A DNA stretch of 64,000 bases from Fimbriimonadales bacterium (GCA_026003075.1 BPGO01000004.1:146462-210461); one strand, 5' to 3'; positions 45,616-54,776 are shown, numbered from the stretch's first letter. Notes: generated from the sequence alone by a model not told the origin. Translations and numbers: made by a program.

Positions 45616-46748
45616 TTAATAGCAGGCTCCCAGATTGAACATGACCATTAACAAGTCCGCATCATCGACTACACCATCCATGTTTACATCGGCGGCAAGA
45701 CAGTCTTGATTGATAATAACTGCAGGATCGTCAGAGTCATCGATATTGACAAGGTTCCCTATGCAGAACAATACCGCCAACAGGTCAGCATCGTCTACGC
45801 AGCGGTCACCGTTCACATCACTACGTATGATTTCCGATGGAACACCGGTGGAACCGCCCTTTTCATAGAACATGGACAAGGCCGCTGCCGTCCCACCGGA
45901 TCCACTGACATAGGCTGACAGTTCAGCCGGGGCTCCTGCAGGACCGGTTGATGCGGATATACGCTCTGTAGACCAAGTATGCAAACTGAGAAGGTAGATT
46001 CTACCTGAATGCAGGTTCACCCTGTCATCAAACTCTAAGATCCCGCCAGGTTCATATAGTGTACCAGCCCATGAGTAGACTAATACCCTATTGAGAGGAT
46101 CCGTTATGTCATAAATCAGCACGCTCGTAGTTTGGGAGCCAGTTCTCTCTTGAATTGTACTCCCTCCCTGCAAACCAAAAGCGTATCCTGCGCATCCTAC
46201 AAGTCGAACGGTTCCCGAATGTGAAACTGTGAAGACGGTCTGAACTTGGGCGTCGTTAGCAGTTTCTCCTACAGCATTTGCTGATCCCCAGTAGCACTCA
46301 AGGAATAGGGTTTCACGGTACAAAAAACCTTTCGCGGAATTATGTCTAATCTGAAGTAGGTCAGGTCTACCGTACACAGAGTGCAGCAGGCTATGGTTGA
46401 CAGCTTTCCCACTATAACTGGTGTAAGCGCACCCCGTGGTCGTATCGTCGCATGGACTGTTTACTGCTGTAAGTCCTGGCGCAGAGAGAACCCAACTGTT
46501 GGAATTGACTGGGAAAGCCCCAGACCCTGATGTCCCAGATGATGGCACAGGACATCTTTCAAGACGAACTCCTGGAGCGTGACTGTAAGACACAGAGTAA
46601 TAGAAGAGTCCACCATCTGCATTTCCGCTATTTATCGAGAAGCAGAGACAAACGGTAGCAACGCATAACAACCGTTTGCTTGCTCCCCCCCCCCGCGTTT
46701 CCGCAGGGAAGTGAGATATCGAAGCCCTAAGGACCTCAAATCGTTCAT
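45616..46748 (-). CDS. Secreted protein with C-terminal dockerin-like repeats; start interrupted by poly-G tract
   Basis: The body ends in two dockerin/EF-hand-like repeats (DVNGDRCVDDADLLAVLF and DVNMDGVVDDADLLMVMF), preceded by a beta-rich ectodomain with several Cys. A perfect RBS and ATG (46748) open the frame MNDLRSLGLRYLTSLRKR, but ten G (46685-46694) put the rest one base out of frame. With 8 or 11 G the product continues as a proper signal peptide (KRLLCVATVCLCFSINSGNA). As given, only a weak TTG start (46671) reads the body. The tract may switch expression, or be a sequencing error. A TATACT box lies upstream. Confidence 0.75.
46685..46694. repeat. Run of ten C/G in a signal-peptide coding region
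   Basis: Ten consecutive C on the + strand (G on the coding strand) lie 54 to 63 bases into the dockerin gene. It is the only run this long noticed in the window and sets the reading frame of that gene. Confidence 0.85.
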
Positions 46749-46850
46749 CGCTCTACCTCCTTCTGTGGATTCCCAGTATAATCACCGGGTATCTATATTA
46801 TATCACACTTTTCTGGATTTGTCAAGAGCTTTCTGAACGATTCTGTGGCA

Positions 46851-46904
46851 GTCTACACATGGTACTGCTGGGGCTACGAGTGGGGACCGCGTGAGGATCA
46901 GTAA
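46851..46904 (+). pseudogene. 3' fragment of a second DUF1559 pseudopilin gene
   Basis: The 17 codons VYTWYCWGYEWGPREDQ and stop repeat the end of the intact pseudopilin ([16 protein letters not shown]), with the same downstream terminator. The 5' part is missing. The dockerin gene lies between the two copies, so a tandem paralogue was apparently destroyed by insertion or deletion. Confidence 0.75.
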
Positions 46905-46917
46905 AAAACGCACGCGC

Positions 46918-46948
46918 ATGCGAGGGCAAACTTTTTTTGCCCTCGCAT
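46918..46948 (+). terminator. Hairpin terminator after pseudopilin fragment
   Basis: ATGCGAGGGCAAA and TTTGCCCTCGCAT form a 13-bp stem. It is a near copy of the terminator at 45580-45611. Confidence 0.7.
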
Positions 46949-46997
46949 TGGTTTTGCAATAGGCTTCCCATTATGGCTAGGGTAGCGTTGGTGTTGG

Positions 46998-47354
46998 GTG
47001 CTGGGTGACGGTGATTGTGTGTTGGGTCCGATTGCGCGGATCGACCTGAACAACCCTGCCAACACCGGCTACTATGTGCTGGACGGGTTGGGTCATGTGC
47101 GGGTGCTGGTGAACACTCAAGGCGTGCCGGCCGATCTGTATCACTACGATAGCTGGGGCAATCCCCTGCCGACCGACACGGAGACCACTTCTCGTCTCGC
47201 AAACCGCGCGTATGAGGGCATATCAGCAACAGCAAGCCAGCTAAAGCGTGCATGGCAAATAACGCAGTCCCTAAAGAAAGTATCATGGAGTAAGGTCCCC
47301 AAGCCTAATGTGCAAGATCCGGAGCTTCGAACGTTGGGGTATACTTGGAAGTGA
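46998..47354 (+). pseudogene. RHS core fragment with short tail (cassette 1)
   Basis: The frame encodes RHS/YD core (GYYVLDGLGHVRVLVNTQG, LYHYDSWGNPLPTDTETT, SRLANRAYEG) and then changes to an unrelated tail ending LRTLGYTWK. It has no proper start and lacks the usual DPxGLWQRDP junction, so it is a truncated, silent RHS tail. The last codon overlaps the next gene start (GTGA), which is typical of a toxin-immunity border. Confidence 0.7.
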
Positions 47355-47764
47355 AGGCAGTGGGCTTGCGTCACGAAAACATAGCGAGCTATTTGGTTGA
47401 ATCAGTTCCAGAATTTAAGCCCGTCCTCGATAAGCACATCGAGGAATATGGGGAGTTGTTGCCACATGTTCTATTTGGCGAGTTAACATGTTGGACAATA
47501 GAGCTTTTCAAGAGATGGCAACAAACAGGAAACCCAAGTGATTATGATACTTTTTTAAGGTTGACGCGATTCATTCAATTGTGTATTGACTCTGACGACG
47601 AACGTGTCAACGAACTTGTGCTGTTCTCATTTTTAGAAAATCTTTGGCTGGCGGATAGGTGCTACCAAGATATTCGGTTGCATTTAGGACCAAAACTGCA
47701 ACATTGGTTGGATAGAATTGAGAGGTGGTGGGTTCAGAAGCAATCGTCATCTTGCTACCGATAG
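47351..47764 (+). CDS. Putative immunity protein of cassette 1
   Basis: The 137-aa acidic alpha-helical product includes HIEEYGELLPHVLFGELTCW and WQQTGNPSDYDTFLRLTRFI. It resembles DUF7674-type immunity-associated proteins. The GTG at 47351 overlaps the stop of the RHS fragment; an in-frame TTG lies two codons earlier. It lies directly behind an RHS tail, so an immunity role is the natural reading. Lower GC than the left half of the window supports acquisition. Confidence 0.6.
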   Translation: MKAVGLRHENIASYLVESVPEFKPVLDKHIEEYGELLPHVLFGELTCWTIELFKRWQQTGNPSDYDTFLRLTRFIQLCIDSDDERVNELVLFSFLENLWLADRCYQDIRLHLGPKLQHWLDRIERWWVQKQSSSCYR

Positions 47765-47797
47765 TTTGTGCATAGTCAAGTATTAGGCAATAGAGAG

Positions 47798-48184
47798 ATG
47801 AATTCCGAGAATTTTGTAAAGTATTTATCGGCATTTTGCCTCCTCGGATTCACTTGGTGGTTTGTCAGAGTCAAACCCTAACCGAATGGTTGACTCACCA
47901 AGTTCGCAACCAAAAAAGTTTTCATCAACTGGGATGCTTTGATTGGCCTTATTGTTCGGCTTGGTTCTCCACTACCCACAAATGACGCAGCCTACTGGGG
48001 AATAATAGGAAATGCGATTATTTTCAACTTCTATGATCCTGATGATTTGGTCATCACGTATGCAGCACGCCTAAAAGGCGCCTATCCTGATCCAGGGGCA
48101 TGTCCGTGGTTCGACATGAACATCCTGATTGAGGCAGGTAGACCTACAACTTCACACGCGGCTATCAAAACAAAAGGTGTTTGA
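47798..48184 (+). pseudogene. Remnants of a further tail cassette
   Basis: A 27-codon ORF (MNSENFVKYLSAFCLLGFTW onward, 47798-47881) has one membrane-like segment. It is followed by an open frame to 48184 (GLIVRLGSPLPTNDAAYW, FDMNILIEAGRPTTSHAA) without start or RBS. Neither is recognised. The second frame ends on TGA overlapping a TTG start of the next gene, as toxin-immunity pairs do here, so it may be the end of a decayed toxin. Confidence 0.35.
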
Positions 48185-49038
48185 AACAGTCAGGTAGCTC
48201 TCTACCTTTTTTGGGTAAAATGGTGGGGGAGAATAAGCACACCGTTGATTCCATAGGCAACAAGATGAAGGCAATCTACTTAGGAGTGGGGCTTCTATGG
48301 GTTCTGTTAGCAGGCTGGTTTCTGGCGCCTCTGATTGCCTGGGGACTGGCTTGGGTTCTGCTGACGGGCTTTAGAGGGTACGGTCAAGGGATGCTGCTTC
48401 TCAGTATGATTTCAGCAGCTTCGCGATGGCTGTTTCTCGTGGTCGCTGCTTTGTGTTTGCACTCGTTAGCCCAGAATGACAATAGGTTCTCATTCAAGCA
48501 GCTTGCATCGTATGCTCTTACCAGTTTAGCGATTTTCACCGTTTTATACTCTGTCAAACTCTGCCTTTGCTTCCGAGCGTGCGTCCTATCTGCTACCACC
48601 GATCCTGTAAAGATTGTGTCGTTCGAGGTATTTCCGGACTTCTCGCTTGCGAGCCTTCTCGTAATGGCAAGTTGGCTGGAACTCGTTGTTAAGACTCTCG
48701 TGGAACAGGAGCCAGAGGGTGTTCTCTATGTTGTTTACCTTGTGTTAAAGTCTATTTACACTTACTTTATTATAGAACGCGCCGACCGACAACTTAGTTC
48801 CTTTGGGGGTTATCTTGATAGATTTACGAGATTGCTTGCAGTCAGTGTGATTGTATTGGCAGGGCTGATAGGTGTTCCCCTCAGTGGCATTGATGAAATC
48901 TCTCGTGGCATAGCGAGCTTCTTTATTGCTTACGAGGCGGCTTGGCTGTTGTTTACTGTACCTGTCAGTATATTGGTTATTTTATTATTGAAGTGGCTAA
49001 AGAGAACTGGGGTAGAACTCGCGCACGAACAAGCCTAA
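48181..49038 (+). CDS. Integral membrane protein, possible immunity protein
   Basis: The product (up to 285 aa) has about seven membrane helices (LLWVLLAGWFLAPLIAWGLA, LLAVSVIVLAGLIGVPLSGI and others). TTG 48181 overlaps the preceding stop (TTGA); ATG 48220 and 48265 are alternatives. Membrane immunity proteins usually protect against pore-forming or cell-wall toxins. No family is recognised. Its end precedes a toxin fragment broken by an IS element. Confidence 0.55.
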   Translation: MKQSGSSLPFLGKMVGENKHTVDSIGNKMKAIYLGVGLLWVLLAGWFLAPLIAWGLAWVLLTGFRGYGQGMLLLSMISAASRWLFLVVAALCLHSLAQNDNRFSFKQLASYALTSLAIFTVLYSVKLCLCFRACVLSATTDPVKIVSFEVFPDFSLASLLVMASWLELVVKTLVEQEPEGVLYVVYLVLKSIYTYFIIERADRQLSSFGGYLDRFTRLLAVSVIVLAGLIGVPLSGIDEISRGIASFFIAYEAAWLLFTVPVSILVILLLKWLKRTGVELAHEQA

Positions 49039-49195
49039 AATACTTTACGGGTATGATCCCACAACAAAAAAGCCGCTGGTTAATCCTTCGGAGCTACTCG
49101 GTCGGGTGTGTTATTATTCAGCGAATCGATCATGGATTACTTGCTTCCGCCTTCCTTAGAGGCTGTTTAAGAATCATTCCTCGCAAGATACCGCA

Positions 49196-49986
49196 TCAAC
49201 CGCCGTATCCCTGCCAGCCAAATCCAAGCCGCCTCCACCGCACACAACACATCCCAACACCGAGATAAACAAGTACGGGTACGGCATGCCGTACCCCAAC
49301 AACAACCAACGACGCGGTACGGGTACGGCACGCCGTACCCCAACAACAACCACACCCCAAACGACCCACACAATCCAAACCCACCTCCCACTGCCCCAAC
49401 AACCATTCCAATAAACCCTCCCGATCATACGCCCTATCCGCTATCACCACCCGCACCGAACGATACCGACCCAACACCCCGTCCAACACTGCATACGCCC
49501 CATGCGCATCCGACACATCGGCGCTCGTCACCATCACCCCTAACAAGTTCCCCAGTGAGTCCACCACTCTGTGCCGTTTGCACCCTTTGATTTTCTTGCC
49601 ACCGTCGTACCCACGCACCCCCCTTTTTGCGTGGTCGGCACACTCTGACTGTCCACCGCCACCGTCTTGGGCTGTCCGCGTCGCTCCCGCCGACGCGACC
49701 TTGCCACCAGCGCGTGTTGTACTTGTTCAAACACCCCCAACGCTTGCCAACGACGAAAGTAGTAGTAGACCACCTGCCACGGGGGCAGGTCGCGGGGGAG
49801 GTCGCGCCAACGGATGCCGTTGACGAGCCCATAGAGCATCGCACGATACAGGTCGTAGAGGCTGTATCGGCGGGGTGCGCCGATGGGTTTGCGTTTGCGT
49901 TTGTAGAGGGCGCGTTTGAGGACGGGTTCGATGATTGCCCCCTGTTGGGGCGTTGGGTCAGACTGGTAGGTAGGTTGGACGCTCAT
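49196..49986 (-). CDS. IS5-family transposase, two frames, C-terminally degraded
   Basis: Frame A (49540-49986) encodes the DUF4096-like DNA-binding part (YSLYDLYRAMLYGLVNGIRW) and the first catalytic Asp (VAVDSQSVP). Frame B (49196-49618) continues RGYDGGKKIKGCKRHRVVDS and the second Asp (VIADRAYDREGLLEW). A -1 shift on the A5G6 run (CGCAAAAAGGGGGGTGCG) would join them, as in other IS5 members. After EWLLGQWEVG the sequence becomes Cys/Trp-rich and lacks the final Glu helix. It is very rich in G and T on the coding strand. Confidence 0.75.
49273..49351. repeat. Two 35-bp direct repeats containing a palindrome inside the IS
   Basis: Units at 49273-49307 and 49317-49351 share GTACGGGTACGGC and CCGTACCCCAACAACAACC, differing at one base. 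Each contains a GGTACGGC-GCCGTACC palindrome. They occupy the place of the missing C-terminal transposase coding region. Confidence 0.75.
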
Positions 49987-50026
49987 ATTGCACTTATACC
50001 CTATCTACCTTCCTAAACAGCCTCTA

Positions 50027-50256
50027 AGGGAAAATTGGAGACAGAAGTCGCCTATAGGAATGGTGTTCGAGTCAATCGAAACACCCCCGGCTCTATCCGT
50101 GTTGATGTCGTAAGAGGCAATCCCCAACAACCAAAGGAAACATATGATCTGAAGACAGGAGGTGCGCGGTTGACACCGAAACGGATTGAGCAGATACGAC
50201 GGCATCTGCCCAAAGGTTGCGAAAATATCCCTATTCGGGAGGTACGACCAAGATGA
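50027..50256 (+). pseudogene. C-terminal part of a restriction-endonuclease-like RHS toxin, cut by the IS
   Basis: After the IS the frame reads ETEVAYRNGVRVNRNTPGSI, RVDVVRGNPQQPKE and YDLKTGGARLTPKRIEQIR. The D-x(n)-DLK pattern fits a PD-(D/E)XK nuclease fold common in polymorphic toxin tails. Removing the IS with one TA joins this frame to an upstream open frame (RIDHGLLASAFLKGK), which shows that the insertion broke a coding region. The 3' end overlaps the immunity gene (ATGA). Confidence 0.65.
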
Positions 50257-50978
50257 GAACACGGCAGCTAATGCGTTTAGTCAAGGAACAGGTGCTTCCA
50301 CATCTACCGGGGTTTCGCACTCATCGGTCTTTCGTTTATTCATCCCCTGTTGGAATGGTTTTACGTGGTTTTGCTTTCACGCCATCTTATATGGATCCAG
50401 CCGCTTTCACTGTAGAGGTCTTTGCTCAGCCGTTGTATGTGCCAAACGATTGTGTCTGTTACACCTTTGGAGCTCGGCTGTCGGAGCTCAAATATCATAA
50501 GGACATCTGGTGGCGCTTGAGAGAGTTTGATTCTTCTAAAGCAGAACAAGATGTTGTGCAGATGCTACGACACATTCGCGAAGACTTTGATTTCGCTGAT
50601 GTAGAGCAGGTCTTCGCGAACATACTACAGTTGATTCACGAGGTTGGCTTGCCTTTTATAGAGCGTCTTTCGACACCAGAGGATTTTGTGGTGCGGGGCG
50701 CAAAGATTTCGGGAGTGCCTCATGATCCGTATGTACGGGAGGCGATCGCCTATTCAAGGGTGCTGACGGGCGACTATAAAAAAGCTGCGCAGGATATGCG
50801 GAAGCTCTACCCTGAGTTGATTCGGGATATGCCTAACTACCCTTGGATGGGACAGATGGCGGAGCGTGTCAATCGGATGATGTCGTTGCTGGAGCAGTCA
50901 TCGGAGGCGGCAGTGCAGCAACTGTATGAATGGCACCAGTTTACTTTGACCCAGCTGCGCCTGGAGAAGGAGATTTGA
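50253..50978 (+). CDS. Putative immunity protein of the nuclease cassette
   Basis: The 241-aa cytosolic product starts MRTRQLMRLVKEQVLPHLPG. It has an alpha/beta N-terminal part (FRTHRSFVYSSPVGMVLRGF) resembling DUF4304-type immunity proteins, and a helical C-terminal half. The start overlaps the toxin stop (ATGA). Keeping an intact immunity gene beside a broken toxin fits the loss of the toxin first. Confidence 0.65.
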   Translation: MRTRQLMRLVKEQVLPHLPGFRTHRSFVYSSPVGMVLRGFAFTPSYMDPAAFTVEVFAQPLYVPNDCVCYTFGARLSELKYHKDIWWRLREFDSSKAEQDVVQMLRHIREDFDFADVEQVFANILQLIHEVGLPFIERLSTPEDFVVRGAKISGVPHDPYVREAIAYSRVLTGDYKKAAQDMRKLYPELIRDMPNYPWMGQMAERVNRMMSLLEQSSEAAVQQLYEWHQFTLTQLRLEKEI

Positions 50979-51049
50979 AGCGCAGGCAACGGCTATAGAG
51001 ATGACAAGCATATGCCATCAGCCAACACACCATATGTAGGACAGGACTA

Positions 51050-51500
51050 TAGGCTTACACCATGTCGGCGCCCGGGAGTATGACCCCCGCACAGGCAGGT
51101 GGTTGCAGAGAGACCCGATCGACGCGGCTTCAGGCGACCCGAACCTGTATCGATATGCAAGGAATGTCCGATAAATGGGGTAGATCCTACGGGAACGAAG
51201 CCACCGTGTATAAAGACACTTGTCTTCACTGGAGACAAGTTGAAGTTCTACGATGAAAAAGGCAATTTGGTTGAGCAGGTATCTGCTTACAGCGGGAAGC
51301 CCGAAGCAACACCTGCAGATCAGGCAAGAAAGGGCTACGGCCCTATCCCTGAGGGGACTTACTGGATTGACCCTAAGACCGTGCAATCAGCCACTGTCAA
51401 TCCGTTCCTGTGGAGTAAGCCTGAATACTTTGCACCCTCAGCTTCGTGAGGGGTGGTATCGGATCCTCTCGGATCCGCGCTTGAGGTACTACCCCTGAGA
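51050..51500 (+). pseudogene. RHS tail with DUF2778-like peptidoglycan-active domain, frameshifted
   Basis: RHS core (HVGAREYDPRTGRWLQRDPI, DAASGDPNLYRYARN) meets a one-base deletion near 51170: restoring A in AATG-TCCG gives NDPINGVDPTG. The tail then reads KLKFYDEKGNLVEQVSAYSG and YGPIPEGTYWIDPKTVQ, the pattern of DUF2778/Tlde1-like L,D-transpeptidase toxins. A second shift around 51448 and early stops lose the expected catalytic His/Cys region. It is therefore a dead cassette. Confidence 0.7.
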
Positions 51501-51547
51501 CATCTAAATGCACAGGTACAATTACAAAGTTCTGGAAGGGTAGACAC

Positions 51548-52078
51548 ATGCATCGTTGGGTACACGCAGGACGCTCGATTCTCCAGCGCCTTACGCCACT
51601 CCTTCTATGGAGTGCATACGGACTCGGATTATTGCTTGGTATGGTATATGGCTCCAAGCTGCTGGGGTTGGATCTATTTGTGGTGACGCGGCACTCACTC
51701 CCCCCTCCTTGGCGTTGGCTCCCTTTAGGGTTCAAGAACTATGTCGTTATTTACAATACGCTCCATTTCTCCCTTATCGCGGTGTTAGGCATTGTGTATT
51801 GGAGCGTTCCTATATGGCGTCGTGTGTTGCTAAAAGTTTGCGTGTTAGCAGGAAGTGCTGCAGCAGTCAGCTTGATGGTGGTAGAAGGGCTTGGCGTTCG
51901 TGAAGGTCCACGCGCTATGGGAGTGGAGCTCGTCTTCTATGCGGGTTTAGCCTTCGCTGCCATTGTAGTGGTAGAGATTTTGGTATACTTTGTAGCGTTG
52001 GTTTTACTGATGTGGCTGCTGAGATCACTTTTCTATAAGATTTCGAGGCAAATAACACAGCGTCCTTCTCGGGGGTAA
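51548..52078 (+). CDS. Membrane protein, likely immunity to the DUF2778-like toxin
   Basis: The 176-aa product has four membrane helices (LLLWSAYGLGLLLGMVYGSK, LIAVLGIVYWSVPIW, VCVLAGSAAAVSLMVV, AAIVVVEILVYFVALVLLML-like). The position just behind a cell-wall-active toxin tail fits a periplasm-facing immunity protein. No family is recognised. Confidence 0.55.
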   Translation: MHRWVHAGRSILQRLTPLLLWSAYGLGLLLGMVYGSKLLGLDLFVVTRHSLPPPWRWLPLGFKNYVVIYNTLHFSLIAVLGIVYWSVPIWRRVLLKVCVLAGSAAAVSLMVVEGLGVREGPRAMGVELVFYAGLAFAAIVVVEILVYFVALVLLMWLLRSLFYKISRQITQRPSRG

Positions 52079-52098
52079 AGTTGTGGCGAGGGACTCGG

Positions 52099-52950
52099 AT
52101 GCTACGCGCTCTATGGAACCGATGGCGCTATCGGCGAGAGTTATCCCCTGTTGAGCAGTGGGTCATCAACGAGGCGATGCGGCACCTACCTGAAACGGCA
52201 CGAGCCATCTTGGCTCAGCAAACGACCTGCTGGCAAAGCATCTATCGGGACTTTGCAGTAGGAGAGGTGCTACTTTATCGTTGTCAGAATCGCGAGATCC
52301 ATGCCTTTCCCAACCGCCAGCTGGAACTGAAGTGGCTCACGCTCCAGCTACACTCGGCGGATGGCTCCCAAGGGCGTGTACGCCTTTACTTAGTGCGTGG
52401 CTATCTGTTTAGTATGCATTTTACACCGCCTGATCTGTTGCGAGCCGCCCCAGAACAACTCACTGCGGAACGCGTGCAGTTCCACGCGGATGCCTTAGAG
52501 CTGCGTGAGCAAGAGAGGATACCCCCTTCACAGGTTCATGCGCCAATAGTGCTTCCCGACTGGCTTGTCCAGCTGGGACAGGTCTATCCGCTTACCGAGG
52601 TTAGCGCGCCGCTGGAGGCGTCGTTTCGTCGCAAGCGACTGTCGGAGATGCAAACACGCTTGCCTGAGGATTATTGGGCGTTGTTAGAGGTCTGTGATGG
52701 TTTTCGCATAGGCAGGATTGCCGTGTTGGGACTGGCTGAGATTTATTCGGTAGCGTTGTCGGACGGCGAGTATTGGGTGATGGCTACAGATGGGGAGCGC
52801 TATTTGGTCGTCAAAGATGAGGACAGCGAGGGAACGGTTTATTACTTGCATTATGAGTCTCTCAGTCCTCAGATATCGTTTGTCTGTTTTGCGGATGCGT
52901 TAGGCTATCTGCTTTCCCAAGTTGCAAAAGGTTCCGCCACGAGCTGGTGA
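52099..52950 (+). CDS. SMI1/KNR4 (SUKH)-type immunity-like protein
   Basis: The 283-aa product (start MLRALWNRWRYRRELSPVEQ, GAGGG eight bases upstream) has a C-terminal SUKH-like domain: LPEDYWALLEVCDGFRIG, VLGLAEIYSVALSDGEYWVM and a final FADALGYLL. SUKH proteins protect against many nuclease-type toxins. The N-terminal half is unique. A TTG start six codons earlier is possible. It is the last gene of the + strand cassette block. Confidence 0.7.
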   Translation: MLRALWNRWRYRRELSPVEQWVINEAMRHLPETARAILAQQTTCWQSIYRDFAVGEVLLYRCQNREIHAFPNRQLELKWLTLQLHSADGSQGRVRLYLVRGYLFSMHFTPPDLLRAAPEQLTAERVQFHADALELREQERIPPSQVHAPIVLPDWLVQLGQVYPLTEVSAPLEASFRRKRLSEMQTRLPEDYWALLEVCDGFRIGRIAVLGLAEIYSVALSDGEYWVMATDGERYLVVKDEDSEGTVYYLHYESLSPQISFVCFADALGYLLSQVAKGSATSW

Positions 52951-52990
52951 ATCAACGCTTCCGCTGTGGTAGAATCCTACCGTTGCATCA

Positions 52991-53698
52991 CTATCGATGA
53001 CGATTGAAAGAAGCCGAAGGATGAATCGACGGAGGCTGAATGTAGAGCGGTGTGAGGCTAAACGGATGCACGAACTCTTTTTGTTGCCATCGTCGCCATG
53101 CGACATGGGCAACGCCTTCAGGTGACGGGGATTCAATCCTCTTCCAGTGCGCCCCGGTTAAATGCGGCGCAATCCATAGGCGGGCACGCTCGACGCCGAT
53201 GGCTTGCAAAGGCTCTGTCGGCGGCGTATGCTGCACCAGCCACGCCTCGACTTCACCTTGCACGACGAACGCTGGCTCGCAGAGAGGGGTCGGAACCGCA
53301 TCATGCATAGGGAGCAGCCACTGGAGATAGAGCGCATCGCGTCGGGCAGGTAACGCCACCAGCGTAGGGATCCCCTCAGCCATCTCGGCAGCGCACGCTT
53401 CGAAGGCACTCACGGCTATTAAGGGCTTATCGAGCGCGTGTGTCCAACTTTTCGCCATCGTCACGCCGATTTTGAGCGCGGTGAATGCGCCTGGTCCAAC
53501 ATCTACGGCGATTGCGTTCACCTGGGCCAGTTGGAGTCGCTGTCGCTCCAGAAGCCATTCCGTCGCGTGCAGCAAGTTCCCCGACAGGTTCATCCCATGC
53601 ACGAGGCGCACGCTGCCGAGTAATGCGCCCTCCTGCATGAGGGCGATGCCGCTGACCGTACCAGTGGCTTCAAGAGCAAGGAGCGTCGTTTGAGCCAT
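52991..53698 (-). CDS. tsaB: tRNA threonylcarbamoyladenosine biosynthesis protein TsaB
   Basis: The 235-aa product has the actin-like ATPase fold start LLALEATGTVSGIALMQEG and the family GPGAFTALKIGVTMAKSWTH. It partners TsaD and TsaE to make t6A37 in tRNAs; those genes are not in the window. It is divergent from fliJ. Confidence 0.9.
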   Translation of the reverse strand: MAQTTLLALEATGTVSGIALMQEGALLGSVRLVHGMNLSGNLLHATEWLLERQRLQLAQVNAIAVDVGPGAFTALKIGVTMAKSWTHALDKPLIAVSAFEACAAEMAEGIPTLVALPARRDALYLQWLLPMHDAVPTPLCEPAFVVQGEVEAWLVQHTPPTEPLQAIGVERARLWIAPHLTGAHWKRIESPSPEGVAHVAWRRWQQKEFVHPFSLTPLYIQPPSIHPSASFNRHR

Positions 53699-53815
53699 TT
53701 GTTGGAGCGCATTTTACCCCAATTGCTCTTCATGGGTTCATCGTTTCACGGGGGGCGTGTTGTGAGGGGGAGCCTCTGCAGAGAATGGTTTCATCACCCG
53801 AAATTCTCTGTGAGC

Positions 53816-54268
53816 ATGCGACGCTTTCGATTTCGCTTGGAACGGGTGTTGCGCTATCGTGAGACGCGCGAGGGGATTGCCTATCGCGCCCTGCAGGAGG
53901 CAGTACAGCAGCGCGTGCAAATGCAGGAACAGATTCGTGCGCTTACCGAGCAGATGCGTCAGCTTGCCAGCGCGGCGCTTCACCCCGACGAATGGGCGCC
54001 GCGAGAACGCACCTTAGAGGCGATGGCGACGCGCCTGCAACGCTTACAGGATACGCTGTCCCTCCTACAGGAGCAAGAGGCGCACGCCCGCGAAGTCTAC
54101 TTACAGGCGCGGCGGGAACGCGAGGCACTTACCCAGCTGCGCATCCGCGCTTATGAACACTACCAGCAAGAACTCCAACGCCTGATCCAAAACGAGATCG
54201 ACGAGGCAGCGGTTTATGCGTATCAGCGACGCCTTTCAGAGGACTCTACAACGAGTACAGGAGATTGA
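53816..54268 (+). CDS. fliJ: FliJ-like flagellar export protein
   Basis: The 150-aa coiled-coil protein starts [20 protein letters not shown], the usual FliJ opening (F-x-L-x-x-V-L-x-x-R), and continues as one long Gln/Arg/Glu-rich helix hairpin. FliJ links the flagellar export ATPase FliI to the gate. No other flagellar gene is adjacent. A longer frame reaches 53690 without similarity. It overlaps the transglycosylase gene by 53 nt. Confidence 0.8.
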   Translation: MRRFRFRLERVLRYRETREGIAYRALQEAVQQRVQMQEQIRALTEQMRQLASAALHPDEWAPRERTLEAMATRLQRLQDTLSLLQEQEAHAREVYLQARREREALTQLRIRAYEHYQQELQRLIQNEIDEAAVYAYQRRLSEDSTTSTGD

Positions 54269-54755
54269 GGCTCGCGTGCGCGAGCTCCGGGGCAGTTCGG
54301 CGCCGCCGAGCACGTCCGATACAGCCTTCGTGGCGCCCGTGGGATTCCCTGTGGGTGGCACGCCACCGCCGGGGATGCAAATCCAGCCGCGCGTGCAAGC
54401 GTGGGAACCTGTGGTCGCCCCTATCGCCGCGCGTTATAATTTGGACACGGAGCTTATTCTGCGCGTGATTGAGGCGGAGTCGGGAGGCGACCCACGTGCT
54501 GTATCACCCAAAGGTGCGATGGGGCTGATGCAGCTGATGCCCGATACTGCCCGCGCCTTGGGGGTAAACGACCCCTTTGACCCTGTGCAAAACATCGAGG
54601 GCGGCGTGCGGTATCTGAGCCATCTCATCCAGCGATTTGGGGATGTGCGTCTCGCGCTGGCGGCATATAACGCCGGACCTACCAATGTGCAACGCTACGG
54701 GGGTGTGCCGCCGTTCCCAGAAACGCAACGCTACCTCAAAAAGATTATCGGGTAA
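54216..54755 (+). CDS. Lytic transglycosylase (SLT domain)
   Basis: The 179-aa product has an SLT catalytic domain: [20 protein letters not shown] (catalytic Glu in EAESGG), [13 protein letters not shown], and [15 protein letters not shown]. The first 65 residues are helical then Pro/Gly-rich. No signal peptide is seen, which suggests export by the flagellar or another route. Overlap with fliJ indicates co-expression, as for murein hydrolases that open the wall for flagella. Confidence 0.88.
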   Translation: MRISDAFQRTLQRVQEIEARVRELRGSSAPPSTSDTAFVAPVGFPVGGTPPPGMQIQPRVQAWEPVVAPIAARYNLDTELILRVIEAESGGDPRAVSPKGAMGLMQLMPDTARALGVNDPFDPVQNIEGGVRYLSHLIQRFGDVRLALAAYNAGPTNVQRYGGVPPFPETQRYLKKIIG

Positions 54756-54776
54756 TCAACTCGGTATAATCCCTCT

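Larger units (their letters stand above)
49159..50024 (-). mobile_element. IS5-family insertion sequence (IS427/IS1031-like)
   Basis: The ends are imperfect inverted repeats (GAGGCTGTTTAAGAATC at the left; the right end read inwards is GAGGCTGTTTAGGAAGGTAG). A TA flanks both sides (49157-49158 and 50025-50026), as expected for target duplications of this group. The length is 866 bp. It carries one transposase in two frames. The third catalytic acidic residue region has been replaced by short direct repeats, so the copy is probably dead. It splits an RHS toxin tail. Confidence 0.85.
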
